From positions 365,405 through 429,404 of the forward strand of contig VZQC01000610.1 in the NCBI GenBank assembly GCA_009823505.1: a stretch of DNA of 64,000 bases, written 5' to 3'. The notes beneath the pieces are model-generated. The model was not told the DNA's origin, did not search any database, and was given only the letters and a program-made list of their open reading frames with translations. This document shows, in pieces, positions 54,440 to 64,000 of the stretch (its first letter is position 1; every line of letters starts with the position of its first letter). Source of the DNA: Rhizomys pruinosus (Eukaryota > Chordata > Mammalia > Rodentia > Spalacidae). The translations under genes were made by a program, and so were the position numbers.

Positions 54440-54840
54440 TAGCTGGTAAATAGTAGCTGCCATTTACTGAACTCCCAAATGCTAAGAAATATATTTCAGT
54501 GTAAATATGTATATTTGTGTATATTTCAGTTAATCCTTTCTATTGCAAACACTGCCAGCAATTATTATTGTATTTCCTCAGTACTAAGATATCATTGACT
54601 ATAATCACTCTGGAAGTGTTAAGGGAGGAAACGGGAAGGGAAAATTGCAACATATACATTGATTGCAGCACTCAACCAAATTACCTAGTGTGTTAAAATA
54701 TATTTCTCAGAGTAGAGAAAGTATAACGACATCCACACTGTTCCAGCTCAGAAAATGAAGACATGGGAATGTTAAGAACCTTGTCCCAGGTCACAGGGAT
54801 AGTAAGTTACAGGGTGGAACTTCTGCCCACCTTGATTAAC
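54440..54840 (+). mobile_element. MIR SINE relic, split by unrelated sequence
   Basis: 'gtagctgccatttactgaac' and 'tttcagttaatcctttctat' (5' part), then 'cagctcagaaaatgaagaca', 'ttaagaaccttgtcccaggt' and 'cacagggatagtaagttaca' (3' part) match MIR order. About 150 bp of other sequence lies between. Confidence 0.65.
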
Positions 54841-55145
54841 TCACTCAGACACCAACAAAGGTCATCCTCTCTATCTCCCCACGATCTAACCCCAAAAAAG
54901 CTCAGCCTTGCATCTCTACACAAGAATACAAGCATTAGACAGTGAACAAGGCCAATGGAAGGTGGTGTTGAATCCCATAGACGTGGGCCCCTTGCTGCAT
55001 TTTCCCTAGTTTAATGAGATACTCAAACAGCCTCCAGTGCTACAAAGGCTCTCTTTCAATGCAGACTAGAAAACAAAACAAAACTAAACTAAACAAAACA
55101 GTTCGTTTGTGTGGAATATTCAGCAGCTTTAGAAAATGATGGCTA
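54841..55145. other. No feature recognised
   Basis: About 300 bp unassigned; includes an 'aaaactaaactaaacaaaac' A-rich stretch. Confidence 0.4.
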
Positions 55146-55352
55146 AGGGGCTGGATAGATAGTTCAGCAGTTCAAAGAAGAGGCTGTTCTTGTAGAGGAC
55201 TGGGGTTTGGTTCCCAGCACCCACATGGCACCAAACAACCATTTATATAGCTCCAGTTCCAAGGGATCTGATGCCTTCTTTTGGCCTTGTTGAGCATTAT
55301 ATGCACAGGTGCACTTACATACATATGCAGGCAAAATACACATTAAAAAAAA
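55146..55352 (+). mobile_element. B2 SINE, diverged, with a B1 in its tail
   Basis: 'gggctggatagatagttcag', 'ggtttggttcccagcaccca', 'agctccagttccaagggatc', tail 'acattaaaaaaaacaatcaa'. A B1 follows. Confidence 0.9.
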
Positions 55353-55361
55353 CAATCAATC

Positions 55362-55520
55362 GCCGGGCATGGCGGTGCATACTTTTAATCCTAGCACTTG
55401 GGAGGCAGAGGCAGGCGGATCTTTGTGAGTTCAAGGCCAGCCTGGTCTACAGAGTGAAGTCCAGGACAGCTGGGGCTACAGAGAGACCCTGTCTCGAAAA
55501 AGATCAAAAAAAAAAAANTG

Positions 55521-55557
<37 letters not shown>

Positions 55558-55572
55558 AAAAGAAAAGAAAAG
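55362..55572 (+). mobile_element. B1 SINE with long poly-A and an ambiguous base
   Basis: 'gccgggcatggcggtgcata' to 'gagaccctgtctcgaaaaag', then two poly-A runs split by 'ntggc'. The single n at 55518 is an unresolved base in the homopolymer. The long, nearly pure tail suggests a young insertion. Confidence 0.94.
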
Positions 55573-56219
55573 GCAAGGGGAGATGAGAGGAGGGACATCA
55601 CCTCACCGAAAAGCACGTCACGTGGCAAATTCAATGGAAGCCCTCAGCTGGCTTCTGTCAGTCCAATAAGCAGAAGCTAGAAGGACAGGAGATCCCTTTT
55701 TCCTCAATTTGTACTCCTTAGAAACACAATCGTTCGCCTTGTCTGGTATTATTACTTCTTTGAAGATGCTTCTCTGCTGCTTGTCTAAGAATGTGGCTCT
55801 AAAAGGGTATTTTTAGCTCCCCACAGTTACTCATATCTAATGCCCCGGTTTTATTCTCCAGCTCCTCTTCCCATTTTCTGTAGCTTTTCCTTGCTGTGCA
55901 TTTTCTTTTGATATTATGCAGCATGCAACCTGACTGCCCACACCAAGTTATTTCAATTACTCCCCAAGGTTTTTATTAGATATAGGAAAAGTCATCTTTC
56001 CACATTCTGCATATTTATAGCTGTACTTATTTTTCAGAACCAGCAAGAGAGAGAGGAAAAAGGGAAGGCAGATTTGAATGGAATATTAAAGAGTTTCTGT
56101 TAAATTGTATAGTAAGAATTAAAGGAACAGCTTCTATTTTCATCTTGGCCAAATGCCAACAGATAGATACCTACAGAGCCTTGTGAAGTGTTGAAGTCGC
56201 TGTGGTCAGGAATAATTCT
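55573..56219. other. No feature recognised
   Basis: Unassigned. 56041-56065 is purine-rich. No supported gene. Confidence 0.4.
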
Positions 56220-57000
56220 CTGACTCTAGAGGTTAGGAAGTTGTAGGCCCCACCCCCACCTCCATCACTAGCTGCAAAGGCAGTGGTTTGCAGTGGCTCT
56301 CACAGATCACAGGCCAGAACCACACAGGAGGCGGCCAGTGTACTGTAGGTGACAGAGTCAGAATGCTGTGAGTTGACTGGCTCCTGACAGAACAACACCT
56401 TAGCTCTGAGAGATTTGAAGTGAGGTTCAGGGAACAGAGAGCAGAGACCACCCTGCCTGCTGCACATAAAACCTTTCCTTGAAGGATAAAATGGGACTGG
56501 GTTGGGATTTCCGGCCGGAAATGATGTGTATTTGGGTCCGTTTGCCAAAGGCCATCAAAATCTCCGTCAGGGTTGCCAGGAGGACAAGCCAGCTTGAGTG
56601 GGCTGTTTTCACCTTTGCCAGAGGGACCGGGTGCTCCCTATCAGTGTGGCAAGGAGTGGGAAGGACAGCTGCCTTGTCTTCTGCAAGCCCAGCTTCATGC
56701 CACATATCAGCGAGAATCAAAAAGCCTGAGGCGTGATTGACCCTGATGGGCCTCCATACAACAGGAAAAGCAGCAGGAGTGTGCTGGGAGCTGAGTGAGG
56801 GAACACAGGGCTTCCTAAACGCCCATCGCTACAGCATCCTTGAGACAATGGTTGCTAGTTCCACCGTACTGTTTATTCAGGATGTTTTTTTAAAATCAGT
56901 CTTGTTTTCAATCACAAAGTTTTTGAAAGAAACAAACTTAAAAATAAATTTAACTGGAACCGCCAATTGTAAGCTCAAATAAACTCTTCCTTTTATAAAA
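56220..57000. other. GC-richer low-repeat stretch, no gene proven
   Basis: Higher GC than most of the window and nearly free of recognisable SINEs. Overlapping frames on both strands (up to 97 codons) lack recognisable domains. Contains the 16-bp perfect palindrome 'atttccggccggaaat' at 56507-56522. Its right end ('gtaagctcaaataaactctt') resembles a MaLR LTR end but is too short to call. Confidence 0.4.
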
Positions 57001-57004
57001 AAAA

Positions 57005-57043
<39 letters not shown>

Positions 57044-57046
57044 ATT
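57001..57046. repeat. (AAAT)n microsatellite
   Basis: About ten AAAT units with no recognisable SINE body attached; 5' neighbour 'ctcttccttttataaaa'. Confidence 0.95.
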
Positions 57047-58435
57047 TAAAAAGCATGTATCAATGATAGCAAGAGCCACAGCTCTCCAAGTTTGAGGCAT
57101 CAGAAGGGCTGAGTTGGACATCCAGGCCCCTGCAGACATGAGCAGACAGGAAGGAAGGAAATGGACATGCACTGGGGCAGGCAGATGGACCTGCCAACAG
57201 AAGGGACTCCCTCTGGGAGGAAGAGACTGAGTAGTCACAGAAATGAGAGGAGACTAAAGGTAAGACTGGAGGAGGGAGCCGGATGGGGGAGGCCATCCTT
57301 GGGGTGGGAAGTCATTGAGCTACGGTCTGCAAGGTTTGGGAAGGAAGGGGCAGAAGGCAGGCTGGAGGAGCCTGAGGACCACAGAGGAGTCAGCAGTGAC
57401 CTGAGATTATGGTAAAGCTGAGAGAGGAGGGGCTCCCTGCATCAGGTGTAACAGTCACTTGAGCTGGAAGGCAACCTTGGCTGCCTGGCTGGGAGCTCAA
57501 GACCATACTACAGACTGAGGTTTTAAGGTAGAGGAGAACCAGGGCACAGGGCACTCTGTCTGTCCAGCAAAGATGTTCACCCCTCGAGACTAGGTCATCA
57601 GAGACAGTCGGTAGTCTCCAGGCAAGGAAGCTGTTGGATCAAATGTGGCAGCCTAAACCATGTGCCACAGCCATGCTTCAGGGGACCTGGGCCCACGGGG
57701 CAGATCCAGAAAGAGGGGGATCCGGCCCTCCCTAACCTTGCTGGGTTTCATGCCTCACCCTCACACCCACCCAGCAAAACCAACTGCTCCTTCACAGAGG
57801 CTCTCTGTGGATATCACTGTTGCTATGCTTTCCTTGGCTTGTGGGCTCCCAGATGGACAAGGAACAGAAGGCATGGGGGTGGGCAATAATTACAGTGATC
57901 TTAGCATTTCCACACAGTGTAGGCACTTGCCTATCCAATACCTTTTCCTTAACCTAAAACTCTTGAGTTATTTTTAACCTTTAAAGGGGCCTAAAGCATG
58001 AACGGTGATCATTTAGGTTCATTTCGAAGGGAAACTCCGGCACCTGAATGTATTCAAGGCTCCATTAAAGATAATTCCGGTTTTATTTTAGGGCACAGAG
58101 GTCCGGTCTGGCCTCTGGCTGGAAGCATGACAGCCAGCAACAACATGGCTGCTTTGGCAGACTTTTAGGGGGAAAGTAGGCAATAGGGTGTGGGCAATAG
58201 GGGGAAACCACAGGGGAAAGTAAGATATCGGGGTTGTGGGCCCTTAATATGAAATGACGTAAAATGACTATTGTAAGATCACAGTCAACGAGGTTTCCAG
58301 GTCCATGTAGCTGTGCGTTTTATTATTGTCCATTTAGCTGTGTGTTTTATTATTGCATGTATGCATTTTAGCTAATACTAATTACCTTCTCTAAGCTATA
58401 AACTCTGCCCTCAGTTAATCCAACTCTATTTTGCA
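57047..58435. other. GC-richer low-repeat stretch, no gene proven
   Basis: Purine-rich at 57140-57430 and C-rich at 57740-57800. No repeat family is recognised to 58000. 58000-58320 has LTR-like features ('ggttttattttagggcacag') but no defined ends. A conserved element may lie here, but the window alone cannot show it. Confidence 0.4.
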
Positions 58436-58530
58436 AGTAAGAAAACAGAGGCTCAGAAAGGTTAAATAATTTGCCTGTGGTCCATGACTTTGTCAGTAAT
58501 AGATCTTTAACCTTGTCTGCCTGCTGCTGA
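58436..58530 (+). mobile_element. MIR SINE relic
   Basis: 'aagaaaacagaggctcagaa', 'aggttaaataatttgcctgt' and 'ggtccatgactttgtcagta' match the conserved MIR core. Confidence 0.75.
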
Positions 58531-58904
58531 GGAGCACATTCCCAACCAGGCCGTATAGTCCCCTTTGTAGATTCTAACCTTGAATATTACTGTCTTTCTG
58601 CTTCTGACTGTCCTTGAGTCAGGGGAGTGTCAGAATTAGACACCTTAACCCAACACTCGTACCTTTTCTCTTTATCTCCTTGAAAAGGAATAAAAGCAAG
58701 GAAAAATAAAGGAAAGGCTGAAGAGACAAACTATAATTGAACTACAAAAAGCCCTATGTTTTTGCCTAGCTGAATTTTGTTACACTCAGGGCTCCTTATT
58801 TTTAGACCTCCCCATGGTCTCTATTCTGGAACAAAATAAGTTTTGTACCTTTAGCTAACTGAACTTCTGCTATTGTATTCTTGCCAAAAAAAATTGTATA
58901 ATCT
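58531..58904. other. No feature recognised
   Basis: About 370 bp unassigned. Confidence 0.4.
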
Positions 58905-59272
58905 GAGTCTAGTCATGAGGAAACATAAGACAAACCCACCTGAAGGCCATTCTTAAAATGGCCAGTAATCAAGTATGCAAGGTCATGAAGACAGACTAAG
59001 CAATCAGTCCAGATTAAAGGAGACTAAAGGGGCAGAAGAGCCAAATACAGTGCATGATCCTGGATCTGGACAAAAACATGGTAACAGTGACATTTAAATA
59101 AGGTCTACAGGTTAGACAACAGTATTGTGCCCACGTTAATTTTGTGGTTCTCACTGTTGTACTGTAATTATTAAAGATGTGCATATTTAGCAAATCCATG
59201 TAAAGAGTGTGTGCAAATCATTTGTTTTGATTCTACAACATTTTAGCAATTATTTCAAAATAAAGGAGACTG
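58905..59272 (+). mobile_element. Old L1M 3' end (sense)
   Basis: 'aaacataagacaaacccacc', 'aaggtcatgaagacagacta', 'aaggagactaaaggggcaga', 'gatcctggatctggacaaaa', 'gttaattttgtggttctcac' and the terminal 'gcaattatttcaaaataaag' follow the well-known ancient mammalian LINE 3' end. Confidence 0.7.
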
Positions 59273-59454
59273 TTGGAGCGTTGCACAGAAGTCACCTGTG
59301 TCAAGCTGAGCTAGGCCCTCAAGAGCATATGGGCAGTCCTGCTGGCTGCTGGGATTCAGTCACAGCCTAGAACCTTGAAAGGAGATGGCAGAAATCATTT
59401 ATGACAGAACACTAGGACATTTCTGTTTGAGGAGCCTGACAGTGTGGTCTCGGC

Positions 59455-59965
59455 AACAGAAAGAGGTTTTAGTAGTAGGTGTTTTTTTTTGGAATTTCAC
59501 CAGTGAGTATGTCTTTCTGTTATATCCCTCCCTCCCAGTCCCCCTCCCCAACTCCTCTCACATCCCCCTACTCCCTCTCAATTTCCTTCTTTGATTGTTA
59601 TTGTTACATACACATGCATAAATTTATAAATATACATATATTTATAATGCACTGAGTCCTTTAAAGTTGTGCTTGTGTGTCACTGTGTTTAGTGCTGTCC
59701 ATTTGAGATTAGATAACCTCTCAGGGAGCTAGTCCCTGGAGAAAATTGATTCTCTGTCCATCAACAACCATTACTTGCCTGTAGCTCCTTATCTTGAGGA
59801 GGGACGCCCATGACATTTCCCACAAGCCCCATCTACCGTGGCCTGTCTACTGGCTTTGCCATTATGCAGATCTCCTTGAACTTCAACACTGAGGAGATTT
59901 CATTGGTGTAGCTTCCCTATCAAATCTAGAATGCATTAATGAGCCTTGTCCCTTTGGGTTTTACA
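59455..59965 (-). mobile_element. L1 3' region (antisense), second type
   Basis: 'ctcccagtccccctccccaa' C-rich tract, 'tgctgtccatttgagattag', 'gagctagtccctggagaaaa', 'tgattctctgtccatcaaca' resemble antisense rodent L1 3' sequences. A different version from the 60020 copy next to it. Confidence 0.6.
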
Positions 59966-60019
59966 CCCCCCCCTTGGAGATGCTCCCTAAGCCTTCTGTG
60001 TGGAGGTAAGAGCAAATGT

Positions 60020-61560
60020 ATTTCTTATGTATGTTTTCATTGAACTCTTGTGTGTTTCATACAAAACATCTTAATCTTCTTTATACCCCCTCCCCCATCT
60101 GCACCCCCAAATACACCTCCCCCGCATTTCATACATTCTGTCATATATGTAAGACCTACCATGTCCAAGTCGGCATACCCAGACCTTCCTCAGTACAAGT
60201 TCATCCACTGGAGTCTACTCAGCCTACCTAAAGTCACTCCTCTAAAGAAGATCAACTCTCCCTCACCCCAGTTATCAGCTGCCAATATTTCCTCAGCTAA
60301 GGTTGGGGGCTGCTGCCCATTTCCCTGGTTCTATGCTGAGTTTTTGTCTGGTTGAGTTCACATGCGTCTTGTGCATGCTGACACCACTGCTGTAGGTTCC
60401 TATGAGCCAGGTCCCAGGAGTTTGTAAGACTCTGTTTCCATATGGTCATGCACGTTCTCCCTTGGCTCTTACAATCTTCCCAACCCCTCTTACACAATGG
60501 TCGCTGAGCCCTGGATGAGTGAAGCTGAATACAAGTCCTGTCTAGGGACCCACGCTGCGCAGACTCTTATTCTCTACACTTCAGCCACTTGTGGCCTTTT
60601 TTGTTCTTTGTTCTGTGTTGTGTGAGGAAGCTTCACTGATGAGAGTTGAGAGCTGCATTAATATTCGTTTTACCCCTTGTTCCATGAACCTTAGGTGTAG
60701 AGGTTCCACTGTAGATGTGTCACTTAGGATTGGCATCTCACAGACACTTAATCTCTGTGTATGAGCAGTTGTGGATCTCTGTACTAGTCTCCATATATTG
60801 TAAAAGAAGCTTCTTTTATGAATGGCAACTGGCATACTTGTCTGCATATATAGGGTATCCATATTTAGCACATAGTAAGAAATTACATTTGTCTAGGGAT
60901 GTGACCCCCTTGGGTTTCTCTAAGATCTCTGACTTCTACAGCCATGTATATTTGCTATGTTTACAGTACTATGTATGGGTGTCCTCCCATTAAGTGAGGG
61001 TTTTTTGTTTGTTTGTTTGTTTGTTTGTTTGTTTGTTTGGTCTTTTCGAGACAGGGTCTACCTGTAGCCCCAGCTGTCCTGGAACTCACTCTGTAGACCA
61101 GGCTGGCCTTGAACTCACAAAGATCCACCTGCCTCTGCCTTCCGAGTGCTAAGATTAAAGGCGTGCACCACCACGCCCGGACTGAGTGGGTTTTAAGTCC
61201 AATTAGGTAGCTGCTGATTGCCCCCAAGATAAAAGCGCCACTATTGTCCCAATATAGTTTGCTGTGCCGGTCACTGTTTTGGTTATTAGGCTTAAAGTTG
61301 GGGTTGGACCATTGATTGATGTCTCCCTTAGCAGCTCGTATAGTGTCCTCAAAACCGCGAGAGCTAGCCTTCAGAACGGTAGCTTCCGGGTCAATTCCAG
61401 CTCCACTGCTCCAAGTCCTGTGTTTGAAATACGTCCTGTCTTCAGCAATAGGATCTTATTTCGAGTTCTAAGAGGTAATCAAGGACTGTGGCAATAGTCT
61501 ATGTGATTTGGGGAGTCTCTTGGATTCAATCTGAAAGAAAAATGCCTATAGAACCTCTTA
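60020..61560 (-). mobile_element. L1 3' region (antisense), long fragment with a nested B1
   Basis: 'tttcattgaactcttgtgtg', 'actggagtctactcagccta', 'ctaaagaagatcaactctcc', 'tgagccaggtcccaggagtt', 'gctcttacaatcttcccaac', 'gatgagagttgagagctgca' match the Lx-like 3' region at 17240 and 25540. From 60670 onwards 'ttgcccccaagataaaagcg' and 'ccactattgtcccaatatag' continue in L1-like style, though less securely. Confidence 0.68.
61004..61181 (-). mobile_element. B1 SINE (antisense) with (TTTG)n tail
   Basis: (TTTG)n at 61005-61039, 'gagacagggtctacctgtag', 'accaggctggccttgaactc', 'gtgcaccaccacgcccgg'. The tail has changed from poly-A to (CAAA)n. Diverged flanks 'agtgagggtttt' and 'tgagtgggtttt' are a likely target duplication. 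Confidence 0.94.
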
Positions 61561-62417
61561 GTGCCAAAAACTATTTCTCATAAGAATCAAACATATCTCC
61601 ATAATACAGTGTTTGCTTATAATAAAAACTTTAAAAATGAGGAATATTTCGATGTAACACATATCACATAGAGGGCACAGATCACTTCTACTCTATATTA
61701 ACTTGTTGACACATTCAGTACTTACAAGCGTTTGGAATTCAAAAGATCCTTACACAATGGTGGCATTCTTGACTGAGTGAGGCTGTCTTTGGATTTATTC
61801 ATATAACCTTTCCATGTTAATTGCCAACTTTGCAAAATCCAGAATTACCTGGGATATGGGCCACTAGTCACATCTTGGGGCAATTGCCTTGACTGTATTC
61901 ATTGGGAAGACTCACCCACTGCAAGTGGTGCCATTCCCTAGGTAGATTCTGGACTGTGTGAGAGTAGAGAATGCATGAATGCATGTTCTCTGTACTCTTC
62001 ACTGTGGATGCTATATGACCAGCTGCTTTAAGCTCCTATCATTTTGATTTTACCAATTCCTCAACATGATGAACTATGCTTGAACTATGAGCTTCCCCCA
62101 CCCACCACGTTGCTTTTGTCAGTATTTGCTCACAGAAAATAAACAAACCTGTCTGAATAGGAACAGGGCTCATGAGAGTGATCATGTGAAGTTCTAATCC
62201 CTCTGTTTGGTCAAGATTTTTATCATGCTAACATCTACACCCCTAATTGGGAAGGTTCAGAAAGAAATACCTTACTTTAAAATGTACTTGCCAGTGTCCT
62301 GAAGTCATGGGGCATCTCCTTTCAATAATCTAATCTGTTTAGATCTTTAGACAAGGAACAGCATACAGAAAACCTTCTGCTACCTCTACTGAGAACTTAA
62401 ATGTTCTTGGCATTTCT
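61561..62417. other. No feature recognised
   Basis: Unassigned single-copy-looking DNA. No supported gene. Confidence 0.4.
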
Positions 62418-62679
62418 TTTTTTTTTTTAATTTTTTTTTATTTTAATTTTATTTATTTCCGTATGTGTATGAATGTACTGTCTGCATGCAGGTCTGTGCA
62501 CCCGTGTCGTGCAATGCTGCGGAGGTCAGAAGAGGGTCTCGGATTCCCCTGGACCTGGAGTTCTCCTGGAATTGGAGTTTCAGACAGTTTTCGGCTGCCA
62601 TGTGGGTGCTGGGGATCAAACCCGGGTCCTCTGCAAGAGCGGTCAGTGCTCTTAACCACTAGGCCATCTCTCCAGCCCC
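62418..62679 (-). mobile_element. B2 SINE, long subtype (antisense), young
   Basis: Poly-T tail, 'gtatgaatgtactgtctgca', 'ctggagttctcctggaattg' (internal duplication), 'gatcaaacccgggtcctctg', 'gccatctctccagcccc'. The 16-bp 'tgttcttggcatttct' is identical on both sides (62402-62417 and 62680-62695). Confidence 0.96.
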
Positions 62680-62756
62680 TGTTCTTGGCATTTCTATAGC
62701 CCCCAGGCCTTCTGCTCTTTGCCCCCTTTCTGCCTTCAAGAGGCTCACAAACAAAC

Positions 62757-62760
<4 letters not shown>

Positions 62761-62808
<48 letters not shown>
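62761..62808. repeat. (GA)n microsatellite
   Basis: 24 perfect GA units. Confidence 0.98.
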
Positions 62809-62810
<2 letters not shown>

Positions 62811-63744
62811 CACACAAATGCAAGTTACGGCCTCTGGAGGTGAGAGATACTTAACTCTGGAGAAGTAAAAAGACTTCTCAGTGAAGTTAGAAATTTGAGC
62901 AGGCAGCCTCAGAGGTGATACAGCATCCAAAAGGTGCGGGGAGATGGTGACTGGGGCAGGGAGGGTCTGAAGACAAAATGGCTTTGGGGAGAGGCATCAA
63001 GAGAAGCCCAACACAGATGAAGGTTGCTTGTGAATTTGTGTCTCTCGGAGACAGTTGGAGCCACACTTGAAAGACTGTTCTACCCTTAGAAAAATATTTT
63101 TAGGCAGTTTGTCTAATTTGTCACTGATATTCAGAATCACAGTTGTGATGGGAAAGCATTCTCAGTAGTAGAAACGCTATCAGAAACTGTCACAACAAAC
63201 AATTATTAAATGCTTACAATTTTTTGAGCTCAAGATCAATATATTAGTCTGAATGTTTCTGTTTATTGCAAGCAAACATTTTTAGAGAAAAGAAAGAATT
63301 TAAATATCTCATGTTGTTTGTTTCAACAAATCATTCTCCTGAAAATCCCTGGTATACTATAAAACTACAAGAAAAATCTCCATCATTTAAAACCTAGTTC
63401 TTGTGAAGAAAGGAAGTTGGCAGGTGGCACACAGGCACTGTCTGCTAAAATCTCCAGGAAATGAACTGGGAGAGACTGGATAAAGCTATTAGAACAGCTG
63501 GGCAGAGCCTAAACAGCTCTAAGTGTAATAGGAAAGTAAAATAGGGATCCTCCCAAAGCAGGAAAGACCAGTCTGTTCCAGCACATTGAGTCATTTTGGG
63601 GAGCTCACAGTCCCACTGACAGGAAGCAGCAACAGCAGGCAAAGGGAGCTGCAGCTTAACACAAAGAGGCTCAGAAAACCTGCACTGTGCTTGCAGCAGT
63701 GGACACTCTGAAGAGCAGGAAGGGGCTGGGGAAAGTTCCAGTGA
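62809..63744. other. No feature recognised
   Basis: Unassigned; no convincing gene or repeat. Confidence 0.4.
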
Positions 63745-63990
63745 ATAAGAGAACGTGCTCTGTAAGCACCCACATGAAAAGTCAGGAGTGGTTACTTATG
63801 CCTGTAGCCTCAGCATTGAGAGATAGCCACATCCCAAGAGCTTGCTGGCTAGCCAGTCTATGCCAAATGGCCAGCTTCTGGTTCAGTAAAAGTCCCTGTC
63901 TCAAGACAATAAGGCTGAGAGTGATAGAGGAAAACACCCAGTGTCCTCCTCTAGCCTCCAGGTGTACACACACATGTTTGGTGACTGAAC
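63745..63990 (+). mobile_element. B3 SINE relic, near the right edge
   Basis: 'gtgctctgtaagcacccaca', 'tatgcctgtagcctcagcat', 'gctggctagccagtctatgc', 'cagtaaaagtccctgtctca', 'gaggaaaacacccagtgtcc' and 'tctagcctccaggtgtacac' follow B3 order. Confidence 0.78.
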
Positions 63991-64000
63991 ACTCACGTGT

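Noticed and set aside
1..64000. CRISPR arrays, operons, phage or other prokaryotic systems
   Set aside because: The sequence is plainly mammalian repeat-rich DNA. All direct repeats found are microsatellites, minisatellites or retroposon duplications.

Overview
The window looks like muroid-rodent nuclear DNA from an intergenic or deep intronic region. It carries many B1 (7SL-derived) and B2 (tRNA-derived) SINEs, B3 and B4/ID-B1 relics, antisense L1 LINEs, MaLR LTRs and a few ERV LTRs. The B2 consensus read here has the body 'gacaccctcttctgacctcc' followed by a 'gcattgcac..acacgggtgcac' block, which is not the mouse or rat form. A non-murine muroid is therefore likely; a spalacid or similar lineage is possible but unproven. 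I find no protein-coding exon, tRNA, rRNA, CRISPR array or bacterial-type feature that I can support. Almost every open frame either lies in a repeat or has no recognisable content.

Layout. 1-3.2 kb: an old, internally deleted L1 on the + strand. 3.2-25 kb: SINE-rich DNA with three antisense MaLR LTRs (6.4, 12.9 and 16.2 kb), one sense MaLR LTR containing a 10-copy 7-mer (20.5 kb), several antisense L1 3' ends, and an inverted B2 pair (22.3-22.7 kb). 25.5-31.2 kb: a long antisense L1 (3' UTR, ORF2, part of ORF1) hit by a B1, a solo LTR and a B2/B1 composite SINE. 31-38.6 kb: old L1M and L2/MIR relics, another composite SINE, an ERV LTR with an adjacent polypurine tract, a 21-bp minisatellite, and a ~0.56 kb L1-3'-end-like repeat. 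42.4-48.4 kb: a second antisense L1 that keeps tandem 150-bp units at its 5' end but has lost its 3' end. It is interrupted by two B2s, a B1, a 1.67 kb compound insert and a small processed-RNA retrocopy with its own target-site duplication. 48.4-64 kb: SINEs, a B3 split by a 219-bp solo LTR, MIRs, an L1M 3' end, antisense L1 3' ends and a GC-rich low-repeat stretch (about 56.2-58.0 kb).

The most notable item is a composite SINE seen three times (19500-19761, 29864-30116, 33691-33937). Each has a ~80-100 nt B2 head fused to a B1 body at nearly the same junction, and each is flanked by one target-site duplication. This points to a mobilised chimeric family rather than chance nesting. Nothing here works together as a pathway; the window records serial LINE-driven retroposition.
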